Part shown: positions 51,180 through 59,814 of the stretch, in pieces
How the letters are laid out: each line of letters starts with the position of its first letter
Position numbering within the stretch: position 1 is the stretch's first letter
NCBI RefSeq assembly: GCF_017313225.1
Contig: NZ_JAFLNE010000005.1
Coordinates: 1-64,000, forward strand
DNA from: Allomuricauda sp. CAU 1633
GTDB lineage: Bacteria > Bacteroidota > Bacteroidia > Flavobacteriales > Flavobacteriaceae
Length of the DNA stretch: 64,000 nucleotides
Direction of reading: 5' to 3'
The notes under the pieces: generated by a model
Database searches by the model: none
Told to the model about the DNA's origin: nothing
What the model saw: only the letters and a program-made list of their open reading frames with translations
Position numbers and translations under genes: made by a program

Positions 51180-51803
51180 TTAAAACTTATATTTCTTATC
51201 CAAGGCATATCGTAACAATTCACCTTTTCCCTTAAGCCCCAAGATACGAATCATGTTTTTACGATGGGTATCCACCGTATGTAATCCTATAAAAAGTTCA
51301 TCTGCTATCTCACGAGAGGTTTTACCTTGCGCTATCAATGCCAGTATTTCCATTTGCCGTTTGGTGAGTATTCCTTTTCTATTATCCTTTTTTTGGGGAT
51401 TTATTCCATCCACATTGATATTGGGGTCAACATAGATTTTACCCTCGGCTACCACCAATATTGCGTTGAGTACTTCTTTGAGCGATGTATTCTTTAAAAT
51501 ATACCCAGATGCTCCTGCTCGGATCATCTGCTTTATAGCCTCTTCTTGATCAAACATGGTAAAGGCAAGTACCTTGATGTGCGGGTATTCCTTTTTAATG
51601 ATTTTAGTTGCTTGGATTCCATCCATTTTTGGCATGCGTATATCCGTAACCACAACATTTGGCTCTTTCCTTTTTACAAGTTGAAGCAAGGCATCACCGT
51701 CATTGGCGGTGCCAACAATTTGTATGCCTTCCTCATATTTTAAGAGAAGGGTGAGTCCGTCTATCAACGATTGGTGATCTTCTGCTATGGCTAAACGTAT
51801 CAT
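51180..51803 (-). CDS. NarL/LuxR-type response regulator
   Basis: 207 aa. The receiver domain has the acidic pocket at AEDHQSL, phospho-acceptor Asp54 in VVVTDIRMPKMDG and Lys in the FTMFDQEEAIKQMIRAGASG area. C-terminal LuxR HTH: LTKRQMEILALIAQGKTSRE with LHTVDTHRKNMIRILGLKGK. It overlaps the kinase gene by 4 nt, so they form a two-component system. It is the best candidate binder of the AAATACCC elements around it. Confidence 0.95.
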   Translation of the reverse strand: MIRLAIAEDHQSLIDGLTLLLKYEEGIQIVGTANDGDALLQLVKRKEPNVVVTDIRMPKMDGIQATKIIKKEYPHIKVLAFTMFDQEEAIKQMIRAGASGYILKNTSLKEVLNAILVVAEGKIYVDPNINVDGINPQKKDNRKGILTKRQMEILALIAQGKTSREIADELFIGLHTVDTHRKNMIRILGLKGKGELLRYALDKKYKF

Positions 51804-53647
51804 ATGGGAATATCTATAATTACCGTGGCCCCTTTCCCTATTTCGGACTCGATATGCAATGTACCTTCTAGGTGCGCCACTCTTTTATCTATACTTTTAA
51901 GACCCATTCCTGTTGATTTAGAAATGATTTTGTCCGACTGAAAACCTACTCCGTTGTCCTCTACCATAATATTTAGGGCATCACCGTGGTTGGTGATATG
52001 GATATTGGCATACGTTGCATTGGAGTGCTTTATGATGTTGGTAATCAATTCCTGTATAATTCTGAACAAAGTATGCTCCAAGCTGTTTTCCAGACGATTG
52101 TCCAATCCAAAATCTTTTACCTCAATTGTAATATTGTTTGCGGCGGAAACCTTTTCAGCCATATGCTCAACAGCTTTTAAAAGTCCCTGTTTGGCTATTA
52201 CCCCCGAATTTTTGGCATGAGCTATGGCCCGAATTTTATGATACGCTTCATCGATCAAGGCATTCGTTTTGGAATAGAGCTTGTCAACATCATCCTTGAT
52301 TTTTGGTTGCAATGAATTGAACAAGAGCTTTACATTGGCCATTAATCCTCCCAAATCGTCATGAAGGTCATTGGCAATGCGTTGGCGTTCTTTTTCCTGA
52401 CCTTCGATCATGGCATCTATGGTGTTGAGTTCTTGCTCTTTGAGCAATGTGATCACTTTCTGCTCTTGCAAGGTTTTCTGCTGCTCGGCCACAAGTTGTT
52501 TGCGTTTGGCATTGCTGTTCACCAAAAAGGCTATGGCCGAACCAAATACCAACAATAACCCCAATGCTATTGCTAAATTTCGGTTCTTTCTGTTCTGGGC
52601 ATCGAGCTCCAATGCATCCAGTTTTAATTTGTCTGTTTGGTTTTGAACTGTTAATATGGACGATTCCAAGGTGTTGTTCTTGTAACCAAGCCTGTATTCA
52701 ATGTCCACGGACTTTCTTAAATAGTAATACGCTGAATCTGTATTTCCCTCCTTCTGAAAAATCAAAGAGGCCAAACGATCATTGTAGAACGTGTCCCTGA
52801 GCTTCGAGGAAAAATTATTGGAAACTTTTAGATAGTTCTTGGCTTGTTGCAGTTTGTTGTTCTGCATGTGCAATGAAGCCAATTGCCAAGCAATATCTCC
52901 TCTAAAGCTTTCTAAATACGGTTTGTTGAGGGACAGGCTGTCTGCTTTTACAAAAAAATCTTCTGCTTTTTTGAAATCCTCCTCAATTTTGTAGAAAATA
53001 CCTTTTTCGTAGTAGTATCTGGGATAAAGGTCATGTGACTTGGGAAATAAGGCAAAAATTGAATCCAACCTTTCATAATATTTATAATATTGACTGTCCA
53101 CAGCATTTACATTGTCATCCGCTTTTGAAAAGAAGATCAGGCTGTACATGATGATCAACGTCTCATCGGTCAGGTCGGATTTAAGTTCAATGAATCTCTC
53201 TAAATATGGGGCGTATTGCTTTCCTCCAATAAAGATTTCGGAACTGAACAAATCAAGCAAACCGATCAAAGCAGCTTTGATCAAATACGATTTATCCAGT
53301 TGCTCAGCAATTTTAAGGGCTTCTGAAAAGTTTTTGAACGCTTCCAAGCTATTTCGTTTTACCGCGTAGGTACTCTGATAGCCTGAAATAAGTCCATTTA
53401 AAAATTGAATCTCCTTTGAACTGTTTTCATTGGTTGGCAAAACTGATTTTTCGGTTTTGTACATCAATATTTCGGCCAAGTGCAATACGTAAGGCTTTGC
53501 TTTTTCCTCACCAAACTTGACAGCCAAGTTCTTCGCAGCCACAAAATCATGATTTTTGGTATGATTGAAGAATGTTTCAAGGTCTGACTGACCTGAACAT
53601 ACATAGCTTGAAATAAAAAAAATAAAAAAAGGTATTAGTCGGCCCAT
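51800..53647 (-). CDS. TPR-like sensor histidine kinase (HisKA_3)
   Basis: 615 aa. Signal-like N-terminus ending in C-S-G, then about 330 periplasmic residues of helical TPR-like repeats (LEAFKNFSEALKIAEQLDKS; FKKAEDFFVKADSLSLNK; GNTDSAYYYLRKSVDIEYRL). Transmembrane span near 357-378 (NLAIALGLLLVFGSAIAFLV), a coiled coil, then HisKA_3 with His429 in ERQRIANDLHDDLGG and a HATPase with VEDNGVGFQ and STGMGLKSIDKRV. The sensor is adjacent to secreted-protein genes, so the signal may be periplasmic. Confidence 0.95.
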   Translation of the reverse strand: MGRLIPFFIFFISSYVCSGQSDLETFFNHTKNHDFVAAKNLAVKFGEEKAKPYVLHLAEILMYKTEKSVLPTNENSSKEIQFLNGLISGYQSTYAVKRNSLEAFKNFSEALKIAEQLDKSYLIKAALIGLLDLFSSEIFIGGKQYAPYLERFIELKSDLTDETLIIMYSLIFFSKADDNVNAVDSQYYKYYERLDSIFALFPKSHDLYPRYYYEKGIFYKIEEDFKKAEDFFVKADSLSLNKPYLESFRGDIAWQLASLHMQNNKLQQAKNYLKVSNNFSSKLRDTFYNDRLASLIFQKEGNTDSAYYYLRKSVDIEYRLGYKNNTLESSILTVQNQTDKLKLDALELDAQNRKNRNLAIALGLLLVFGSAIAFLVNSNAKRKQLVAEQQKTLQEQKVITLLKEQELNTIDAMIEGQEKERQRIANDLHDDLGGLMANVKLLFNSLQPKIKDDVDKLYSKTNALIDEAYHKIRAIAHAKNSGVIAKQGLLKAVEHMAEKVSAANNITIEVKDFGLDNRLENSLEHTLFRIIQELITNIIKHSNATYANIHITNHGDALNIMVEDNGVGFQSDKIISKSTGMGLKSIDKRVAHLEGTLHIESEIGKGATVIIDIPI

Positions 53648-53650
53648 TGA

Positions 53651-54385
53651 TCAAAATACCACTTTATTAAAACTTTGTTTGCACCTTTTTCCCGGTAAGG
53701 TCAAGGACACTTCATTTTTGTAAGTCTGTGGCAATTGTTCTTGGTCGTAATCCTCTTTTCTCACTACATGTCTTCCATCCTTGTAGAAAAACTCAAAATC
53801 AAATGCTTCTTTATTATCAGGTTGGCACGAAATCAGTCCATCAGAATCAAAAATTACCCTGCCATTAGCATCCTTTTCTGGAAACATGGGATTAAGGTAG
53901 CGCTCTGAATGCAAATAACTGCCATTTTCAAAATGAATGCTTTTAAGCTCATTTTTTGTTAAACTGTAGGTTCTATTACTGGAAAGGGCCCGAGTATATA
54001 TTTTGAAGGTAAGCTCACTTTTTGACTTTTCTGCTGCCACGACCACCGAATCGATTCCAATGAAATAGGTAGGTTTGTAGTTTACGATCTCAAATTCTAC
54101 GCTTTTCAAGGTTTTAAAATTTGATCCCATTGATGAGTCCTCTATTTCCAGCGAAACATAAATACCATAATTGGTTTGATAATTCTGACCCGCCATTATA
54201 AGCTGTCTTCTACTGTCGTTTAAATCCAAGGTTGAGCTGTATTCTTCAAACCCGCCAACTTTTTTAAGGACAAGCACATCGTTGTTCTTGCCCTCGACGG
54301 TTTTTTTCTGGGCAAAGGAATTTTGTGGTTGAACGAGAATACAAATTAGGAGTAAAACAGGGGCAATACTTTTAAAAGCTATCAT
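53651..54385 (-). CDS. Secreted protein in the kinase operon, 244 aa
   Basis: Signal peptide MIAFKSIAPVLLLICILVQP...AQ. The mature part is beta-rich (YGIYVSLEIEDSSMG; FKTLKSVEFEIVNYKPTYFI) with one Cys pair at CQPD and RCKQ. Three nt before the kinase start. A periplasmic ligand or regulator of the kinase is plausible but not shown. No family recognised. Confidence 0.7.
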   Translation of the reverse strand: MIAFKSIAPVLLLICILVQPQNSFAQKKTVEGKNNDVLVLKKVGGFEEYSSTLDLNDSRRQLIMAGQNYQTNYGIYVSLEIEDSSMGSNFKTLKSVEFEIVNYKPTYFIGIDSVVVAAEKSKSELTFKIYTRALSSNRTYSLTKNELKSIHFENGSYLHSERYLNPMFPEKDANGRVIFDSDGLISCQPDNKEAFDFEFFYKDGRHVVRKEDYDQEQLPQTYKNEVSLTLPGKRCKQSFNKVVF

Positions 54386-54440
54386 GGAAGTTGATGGTTT
54401 TGGTTAACAATCAACAATTTCGCAAAATCTTGTTAATTAC

Positions 54441-54464
54441 AAATACCCGTTACTGGGTAATTTT
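54441..54464. promoter_or_regulatory. AAATACCC inverted-repeat element before the kinase operon
   Basis: AAATACCC (54441-54448), spacer GTTACT, GGGTAATTTT (54455-54464): arms pair with one bulge. It lies 56-79 nt upstream of the leftward start at 54385. Confidence 0.6.
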
Positions 54465-54523
54465 AACCCAAGTACATCAAGCTTAAAAGTAACGTAGAAA
54501 ATAACTGTTTTTTTGAACCCGGG

Positions 54524-55219
54524 CTATTTGACTTTTAGTAAAGTATTGGTCCCCAACAGGACCATATTCATAACAATAAAGCCAATGATTACGAGGAAGA
54601 CCAATTCTACATGTGAAAGTATGGTGTTCATCCCCAATGCCCTATTGGAACGTTGGGTCATTTGGGCACCTTCGGTAAATTGTATTCCTTCCAGATCATC
54701 CAAGTTTTTTCTTATCTCCTGTAGTTCAAGCTGAATATGTTTTCGGGTTTTCCCCGTAGTCTCTGTTTGTTGCTCCAGCTTCTCCTCAAGGGAAATCAAT
54801 TGTGCATAATTTTTTCTCAAATCGATGTAGAATCCCGATTCACTTCGGGTCAATTTGGTTTCTCCAAAGCGCGACATCAGACTAGCAATGGAATCATTTT
54901 TGGGCTCAAAAAAAACTGTATTCCCGCCAAGGGACAACTCTTTTTGATAAAACAGCCCACTCAACTGATAAATATAATCTTGAGCAACCACGCGATCTTT
55001 GTACACCGAGTTCACGGTATTTTGGGTTCGTAGAATATATCCATAGTCCATGACATTGGCAATCATTATAAGTACAAATGAAATTGCCAAAACCAAAAGT
55101 AAGCGGGATCTTTGCTTTCTTCTGGAACTTTTGGATATGATGACCGCTTTTAACACTTTTATCCTGTTCTTCCTATCGCATATATTCTTTTGTAATTCTA
55201 AAAATAAGCCCAGCCTCAA
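54524..55219 (-). CDS. Membrane sensor with four-helix-bundle domain, 231 aa
   Basis: A basic N-terminus, span LLVLAISFVLIMIANVMDYG, about 130 helical periplasmic residues typical of the 4HB_MCP sensor domain (YKDRVVAQDYIYQLSGLFYQ; EKLEQQTETTGKTRKHIQLE) and a second span VELVFLVIIGFIVMNMVLLG. There is no cytoplasmic signalling domain, so it must act through a partner. The start is uncertain: the frame opens with TTG at 55219 and lacks a good ATG before the first span. Confidence 0.7.
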   Translation of the reverse strand: MRLGLFLELQKNICDRKNRIKVLKAVIISKSSRRKQRSRLLLVLAISFVLIMIANVMDYGYILRTQNTVNSVYKDRVVAQDYIYQLSGLFYQKELSLGGNTVFFEPKNDSIASLMSRFGETKLTRSESGFYIDLRKNYAQLISLEEKLEQQTETTGKTRKHIQLELQEIRKNLDDLEGIQFTEGAQMTQRSNRALGMNTILSHVELVFLVIIGFIVMNMVLLGTNTLLKVK

Positions 55220-55284
55220 TACTACCTATCGAGCAAATCTTGGAACAATGAAGCTGGGCCAAACACCAATCAATTAACTACTAC

Positions 55285-55629
55285 TTAAGCTTTTATCAAT
55301 TCTCCGGAGGCCATTGCTTCCTTAAAATCTGCTGCTACTTGCCAATGGCTTCCAAAAAAACGATTGCCATCAGTTCGCTTGATTCTCACGGTAAGCGTGC
55401 CATCCTTTTTTTCCTTCACAGCTGTGACCACAACTTTATTGCCTTCCACCCTTTTATAGTTGGCAATTCCACCACGCTTTATGATGAAATTGGCTCTTGG
55501 AAAATCAATGTGCTCATATTGTGGGGCATCGGGTCGTCCAATTTCAAAAACATCACCTACAGACACCTCTTGGGCATTAAGGCCAAAAGCACCAATTAAA
55601 AACGCTACTACTAAAATGTATTTGTTCAT
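55285..55629 (-). CDS. Secreted protein, 114 aa
   Basis: Signal peptide MNKYILVVAFLIGAFGLNAQ. The mature 94 residues form one beta-rich basic domain (YKRVEGNKVVVTAVKEKKDG; TLTVRIKRTDGNRFFGSHWQ). Periplasmic or secreted. No family recognised. Confidence 0.72.
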   Translation of the reverse strand: MNKYILVVAFLIGAFGLNAQEVSVGDVFEIGRPDAPQYEHIDFPRANFIIKRGGIANYKRVEGNKVVVTAVKEKKDGTLTVRIKRTDGNRFFGSHWQVAADFKEAMASGELIKA

Positions 55630-55666
55630 ATCTAAAACTATTTAAGGGTTATACAAAACTTTTGTT

Positions 55667-56083
55667 CTATTCATTTTTTAGGGAATACCTCATCGTATCT
55701 TTTGGAAGCCATTCCACGTGTTCTATGACAATCGGGGCCATACAATCGGGCACTTTCACTTGGTCTCCTACTGAAAGACCTATCAATGCCGCACCCAAAA
55801 TGCTCCGTACCGATACCTTTCTGTCATTATTTGTGTGATCATCTTCAAGCACCAATTGAAACGTTTGTTTCTTTCCAGAAATGGTCACCGTTACATTGGA
55901 ATACAGCCGCACAATACCTTCCGGCACTTCTGAAGTGTCACAGATCTTCGCATGGTCCAAACTCACTTTAAGTATATCCAAAGCATCTTTTTGGAGATCG
56001 TCATGGTAATACTTATGAAAGTTCAATATCTTTTTAAGGGCCAAATAATCCGTCTTCTCTATAATCACATCTCCAAACTTCAT
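55667..56083 (-). CDS. GreA/GreB-C-terminal-type protein (Rnk-like)
   Basis: 138 aa: helical N-terminus (YLALKKILNFHKYYHDDLQK) and a C-terminal FKBP-like GreA domain (TFQLVLEDDHTNNDRKVSVR; LGAALIGLSVGDQVKVPDCM). It lacks the long GreA coiled coil. Members such as Rnk bind RNA polymerase or modulate nucleoside diphosphate kinase. Upstream lies the nested palindrome at 56258-56299. Confidence 0.85.
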   Translation of the reverse strand: MKFGDVIIEKTDYLALKKILNFHKYYHDDLQKDALDILKVSLDHAKICDTSEVPEGIVRLYSNVTVTISGKKQTFQLVLEDDHTNNDRKVSVRSILGAALIGLSVGDQVKVPDCMAPIVIEHVEWLPKDTMRYSLKNE

Positions 56084-56257
56084 GACTTGGGTTTAGGTGT
56101 TGTACTTCTTATAAATGGCACCAAAATCAACATGCTATTCCATTTGCCCTATTCAAGGCAAAGCCTGTGCCTAAAAACAGCGATATAATTTGAAAAGGAT
56201 TTAATTAACTGAATATCAGGTATTTATTGTAATATGGAAGAAGTGATGGGGAAATAG

Positions 56258-56299
56258 AAGTGGGTGTTTTTTACCCGTATGGGTAAATATTACCCACTT
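56258..56299. promoter_or_regulatory. 42-nt nested palindrome
   Basis: Outer arms AAGTGGGT/ACCCACTT (56258-56265, 56292-56299), inner arms TACCC/GGGTA (56272-56276, 56281-56285), loop GTAT. Nearly all intermediate positions pair, with two mismatches and one GU. It overlaps the sigma-54 regulator stop codon (56298-56300). No U tract, so an attenuator or protein-binding site is as likely as a terminator. The inner arms equal those of the AAATACCC elements. Confidence 0.6.
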
Positions 56300-57617
56300 A
56301 TTTAAGTCTTTCTCGAAGTGTTTTACGATCTATGCCTAAAATTTTTGCGGCCTTTGATTTGTTGTTTCCAGTGGAGACCAATACTTTTTGGATGTATTCC
56401 TTTTCCACCTGCTTTAAGGACTTTAAGGATTCCTCTGGGAAGTCAATTTTAAATTTAATTTGTTCGGGTAAATGTTTTACGGTTACCTGTCCGTCACACA
56501 TAATTACCGCTCGCTGAATGATATTTTCCAGCTCCCGGATATTGCCTGGCCACGAATACCGCTCTAGCACTTCAACAGCCTCTGGGGTAATGCTCACCAA
56601 TCTGTCCCTATATTCCACACCATATTTTTGAAGAAATTTATTGACCAATAGCGGAATGTCTGAAATTCGCTCACGCAATGGTGGTACTTTTATCGACACT
56701 ACGGATAAACGGTAATACAAATCTTCCCTGAAATGCTTCCCCGCTATCATTTCTTCCAAATTGCTGTTGGTGGCCGCAATGATTCTGACATTGAGTTTCT
56801 CGGGCTTTTGGGAGCCCACTTTAATTACTTCCTTTTCTTGAAGGACCCTCAATAATTTACCTTGAACGGCAAGCGAAGCATTCCCTATCTCATCCAAAAA
56901 AATGGTCCCATTATTTGCCGCTTGAAAAAAACCATTTCGGTTTTCGTTGGCACCGGTAAAGGCTCCCTTGGTGTATCCAAAAAGCTCGGCTTCCAAAAGG
57001 TTTTCTGGAATGGCACCACAATTGACCGCAATAAATGGAGCTCTGGAAAATGTGCCAGAATAGTGAATGGCACGGGCCACAAGCTCTTTTCCTGTCCCAC
57101 TCTCACCTTGAACTAGAACGGTGGCATGGTTGTCCTTTACCCGCTCGATGATTTCCGTAATGTCTTCAAAAGCTTCCGAGGCACCTATCATTTCTCCGTA
57201 TACCCTTGGGAGCTGTGGTGTCGATTTTATATCCCTATTCTTTAGAATAATGGTCTTTAGCGCCTTTGCAACGGCATCTTCGAGTTCAGCTTTGGTGAAA
57301 GGTTTAGTAAGATATTCCGTAGCGCCAGATTTAATGACACTCATGGCATCATCAATGGAAGGAAAGCCCGTAACCACCAGTTTGGGCATATCCGGAAAAT
57401 GCTCTGCTGTGTATTTTATCAATTGTATGCCATTTATTTCGGGCATATTGATATCTGTGATCAAAAGGTCTATCTCCGTATCCTTCAAAATATAAAGGGC
57501 CTCCTTAACCGATACGGCACTGTACGTATGGTAATGCATCCCATTGAGGTGCCTTTGGAGCAGTTCCAAAATTTGGATGTCATCATCCACCAATAGAATG
57601 TTTTCCTTTTTCAGCAT
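56298..57617 (-). CDS. Sigma-54-dependent response regulator
   Basis: 439 aa. Receiver with Asp55 in LLITDINMPE, AAA+ domain with VLVQGESGTGKELVARAIH, the sigma-54 contact loop GAFTGA, FLDEIGNASLAVQ and a Fis-type HTH at the C-terminus (NKSKAAKILGIDRKTLRERL). It activates sigma-54 promoters when phosphorylated. Eight nt after the histidine kinase gene, its likely partner. Confidence 0.96.
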   Translation of the reverse strand: MLKKENILLVDDDIQILELLQRHLNGMHYHTYSAVSVKEALYILKDTEIDLLITDINMPEINGIQLIKYTAEHFPDMPKLVVTGFPSIDDAMSVIKSGATEYLTKPFTKAELEDAVAKALKTIILKNRDIKSTPQLPRVYGEMIGASEAFEDITEIIERVKDNHATVLVQGESGTGKELVARAIHYSGTFSRAPFIAVNCGAIPENLLEAELFGYTKGAFTGANENRNGFFQAANNGTIFLDEIGNASLAVQGKLLRVLQEKEVIKVGSQKPEKLNVRIIAATNSNLEEMIAGKHFREDLYYRLSVVSIKVPPLRERISDIPLLVNKFLQKYGVEYRDRLVSITPEAVEVLERYSWPGNIRELENIIQRAVIMCDGQVTVKHLPEQIKFKIDFPEESLKSLKQVEKEYIQKVLVSTGNNKSKAAKILGIDRKTLRERLK

Positions 57618-57625
57618 ATAGGCGC

Positions 57626-58720
57626 TTATTTGAGTTTGGGAAATTCAATGGTAAATACAGTTCCTCTGGGCTTGTTCGTGGCATGGGTTATACTACCTTT
57701 ATGGCTTTGTATGATACCATGCACCACGCTCAGACCAAGACCACTCCCCTCGCCCACGGGCTTGGTGGTAAAGAAAGGGTCAAAAACACTATTTTCTTTA
57801 TCCTTGGGTATTCCTGAACCTTCATCGGAAATGACCATGATAACCTTATCCTTTTTATCCGTGACTTTGACTTTGATTTTACTTTGTGGTGGTGAAAAAT
57901 AAATGGCATTTACAATAAGATTAAACAATACTTGGGTAAGTTGAATCTTATCGGTCCGTAATTCAATATGCTCAGTATTGACTTCCAACTCACAGGAAAC
58001 CTCGTTTTTGGCAAGTGTGGTTCGCAATAGATCAATGGCGTCCTTTATGATGGGCACAATGTTGAGCGTGGTACGTTCCTCCGGCATTTCGCAAGCAAAG
58101 AACATGAGCTTTTTTACCACTTCCCTTGAAAAAATGGTGTTGGAAATGATTTTATCCAAATCCTTTGTGGCAATTGTGTCGTTCTCTACCCTTTCCCGTA
58201 AAAGTTCCGAGAATCCTAAAATGTTGGCCAATGGCGTATTCAGTTCATGGGCAATACCGGCAGTGATCTCTCCCAAAATCCGGAGCCTATCCGCCTGTTC
58301 AACCTGTCTTCGAATACTTTCTTGGTTATCCTTTATTTCCTTTCGCTCCAAGAGATTCCCCACTTCCAAACAAACGTTGTCCAATAACTGTTGTTCTTCC
58401 ACCAAGAAATCTTCCAAAGTATATTTTGGTGTGGGATATCCTACACGTATTACACCTTTTGGCTCATTAAAGACCTTGATGGGCGATTCCAAAAAAACAT
58501 AGGCCTCTCCCCTTTCTTCGGTTTGAATTGAAATTATCGGGGTTTCCAGTTCCACATACGTCTCTTCATCAAACTGCCACGCCCGCTGCAAACAATTGGC
58601 TATGGCCCTCAATACTTCCTCAATCTGCTCGTAATCACTGTTTACGATCAAGGAAGTAACTTCATAGAGACAAGTCAATTCCTTAATGCGCTCCTTGAGT
58701 TTCTGTTCTGCTGTGTGCAA
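57626..58720 (-). CDS. GAF-domain histidine kinase
   Basis: 364 aa, soluble. A GAF-like N-terminal half (VTSLIVNSDYEQIEEVLRAI; GEAYVFLESPIKVFNEPKGV), HisKA with GITAGIAHELNTPLANIL and a HATPase with VFNLIVNAIYFSPP, DEGSGIPKDKENSVFDPFF and GEGSGLGLSVVHGI. The start is TTG at 58720: no ATG is open upstream. Cognate kinase of the sigma-54 regulator. Confidence 0.93.
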   Translation of the reverse strand: MHTAEQKLKERIKELTCLYEVTSLIVNSDYEQIEEVLRAIANCLQRAWQFDEETYVELETPIISIQTEERGEAYVFLESPIKVFNEPKGVIRVGYPTPKYTLEDFLVEEQQLLDNVCLEVGNLLERKEIKDNQESIRRQVEQADRLRILGEITAGIAHELNTPLANILGFSELLRERVENDTIATKDLDKIISNTIFSREVVKKLMFFACEMPEERTTLNIVPIIKDAIDLLRTTLAKNEVSCELEVNTEHIELRTDKIQLTQVLFNLIVNAIYFSPPQSKIKVKVTDKKDKVIMVISDEGSGIPKDKENSVFDPFFTTKPVGEGSGLGLSVVHGIIQSHKGSITHATNKPRGTVFTIEFPKLK

Positions 58721-58791
58721 GGTCTTTACTTTGCCTGTAAATTACTAATTTCCTAATTTACCAAGAGTGAAATGAAGGTTTTTATAGTGTA

Positions 58792-59034
58792 TTAGGCACT
58801 CCCTTTTGAATCCAATCGTTGAATTTCAATATTGGCGGCAACAATTAGATTTTTGAGTTGCTCTGAATCTTTCTTTGGGCAATTTTGGGCCAATTGAAAT
58901 TTTGAACTTTCAATAAGTCTATGGCAATACGCAATCTGTTCATTGACCGATAATTTGGATATGGTCTTTACAAAAAGGTCATCCAAATGGCACAATGAAA
59001 CTTCTTTGGGCTTTTTACGTATAAACTTGAACAT
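58792..59034 (-). CDS. Small cytoplasmic protein, 80 aa
   Basis: Helical, starts MFKFIRKKPKEVSLCHLDDL and ends RLDSKGSA, three Cys. Between two two-component pairs on the same strand. No family recognised. Confidence 0.5.
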   Translation of the reverse strand: MFKFIRKKPKEVSLCHLDDLFVKTISKLSVNEQIAYCHRLIESSKFQLAQNCPKKDSEQLKNLIVAANIEIQRLDSKGSA

Positions 59035-59115
59035 TTTAAATATGTTGTTGGTTGGTTACACCAAAAACCACAAAAACCAAGCCATAATTGTCCACAACAC
59101 ACTTAAAAGGTCTCC

Positions 59116-59814
59116 CTAATCATCCACCTTCAACATAAACCCTCTCCGGTTCACATTTACAATACTTATTTTGGAATCCCTGCTCAGGTGTTTTCGTAGA
59201 TGTGAAATAAAAACGTTGAGGCTCTTTTTATTGAAGTAGTCATTTTTATCCCAAATGGTGGTTAATATTTCCTTGTGGGTACACAACTGGTTCATGTTCA
59301 TGGCCAATAAGGTGAGTAGGTCGAACTCTTTTCCTGTTAATTTTACGCTCTCTCCCTTGTGTTTAAGTTCAAAACTCTCTGTGTTCAAGGTATAATCCCC
59401 AATAATAAAACTTGTCTCTTGGGGTTCTTTGTTTTCTTCGGCAACCAACCGGGATAGAAGAGCATTGATGCGGACCACAAGTTCCTCTTCATCTATGGGT
59501 TTTTTTAAGTAATCTACAGCTCCTAGGGAAAACCCTTTCAGCACATCAATCTTTAAGGAACGTGCGGTTAAAAAAAGAAATGGCAGTTCTGGATTTATGG
59601 CTTTTATCTTTTGTGAAAGTGCAAACCCATCCATATCGGGCAACATAACATCCAAGATGGCCAAGTCAAACACATTGGTTTCCGTTTTTTGGATTGCTTC
59701 TTGTGCATTCTTTGCCCAAGTGACACCAAATCCCTTCATACCCAAATATTCAGAGAGCAAATACCCCAAGGAAGCATCATCCTCCACCAAAATCAATTTA
59801 TAACTACTGTCCAT
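59116..59814 (-). CDS. OmpR-type response regulator
   Basis: 232 aa. Receiver with phospho-acceptor Asp55 in LAILDVMLPDMDG and a C-terminal winged helix (GKEFDLLTLLAMNMNQLCTH; NVFISHLRKHLSRDSKI; VNVNRRGFMLKV). The ATG at 59814 is used instead of a GTG at 59820. Overlaps the kinase gene, its partner. Confidence 0.95.
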   Translation of the reverse strand: MDSSYKLILVEDDASLGYLLSEYLGMKGFGVTWAKNAQEAIQKTETNVFDLAILDVMLPDMDGFALSQKIKAINPELPFLFLTARSLKIDVLKGFSLGAVDYLKKPIDEEELVVRINALLSRLVAEENKEPQETSFIIGDYTLNTESFELKHKGESVKLTGKEFDLLTLLAMNMNQLCTHKEILTTIWDKNDYFNKKSLNVFISHLRKHLSRDSKISIVNVNRRGFMLKVDD

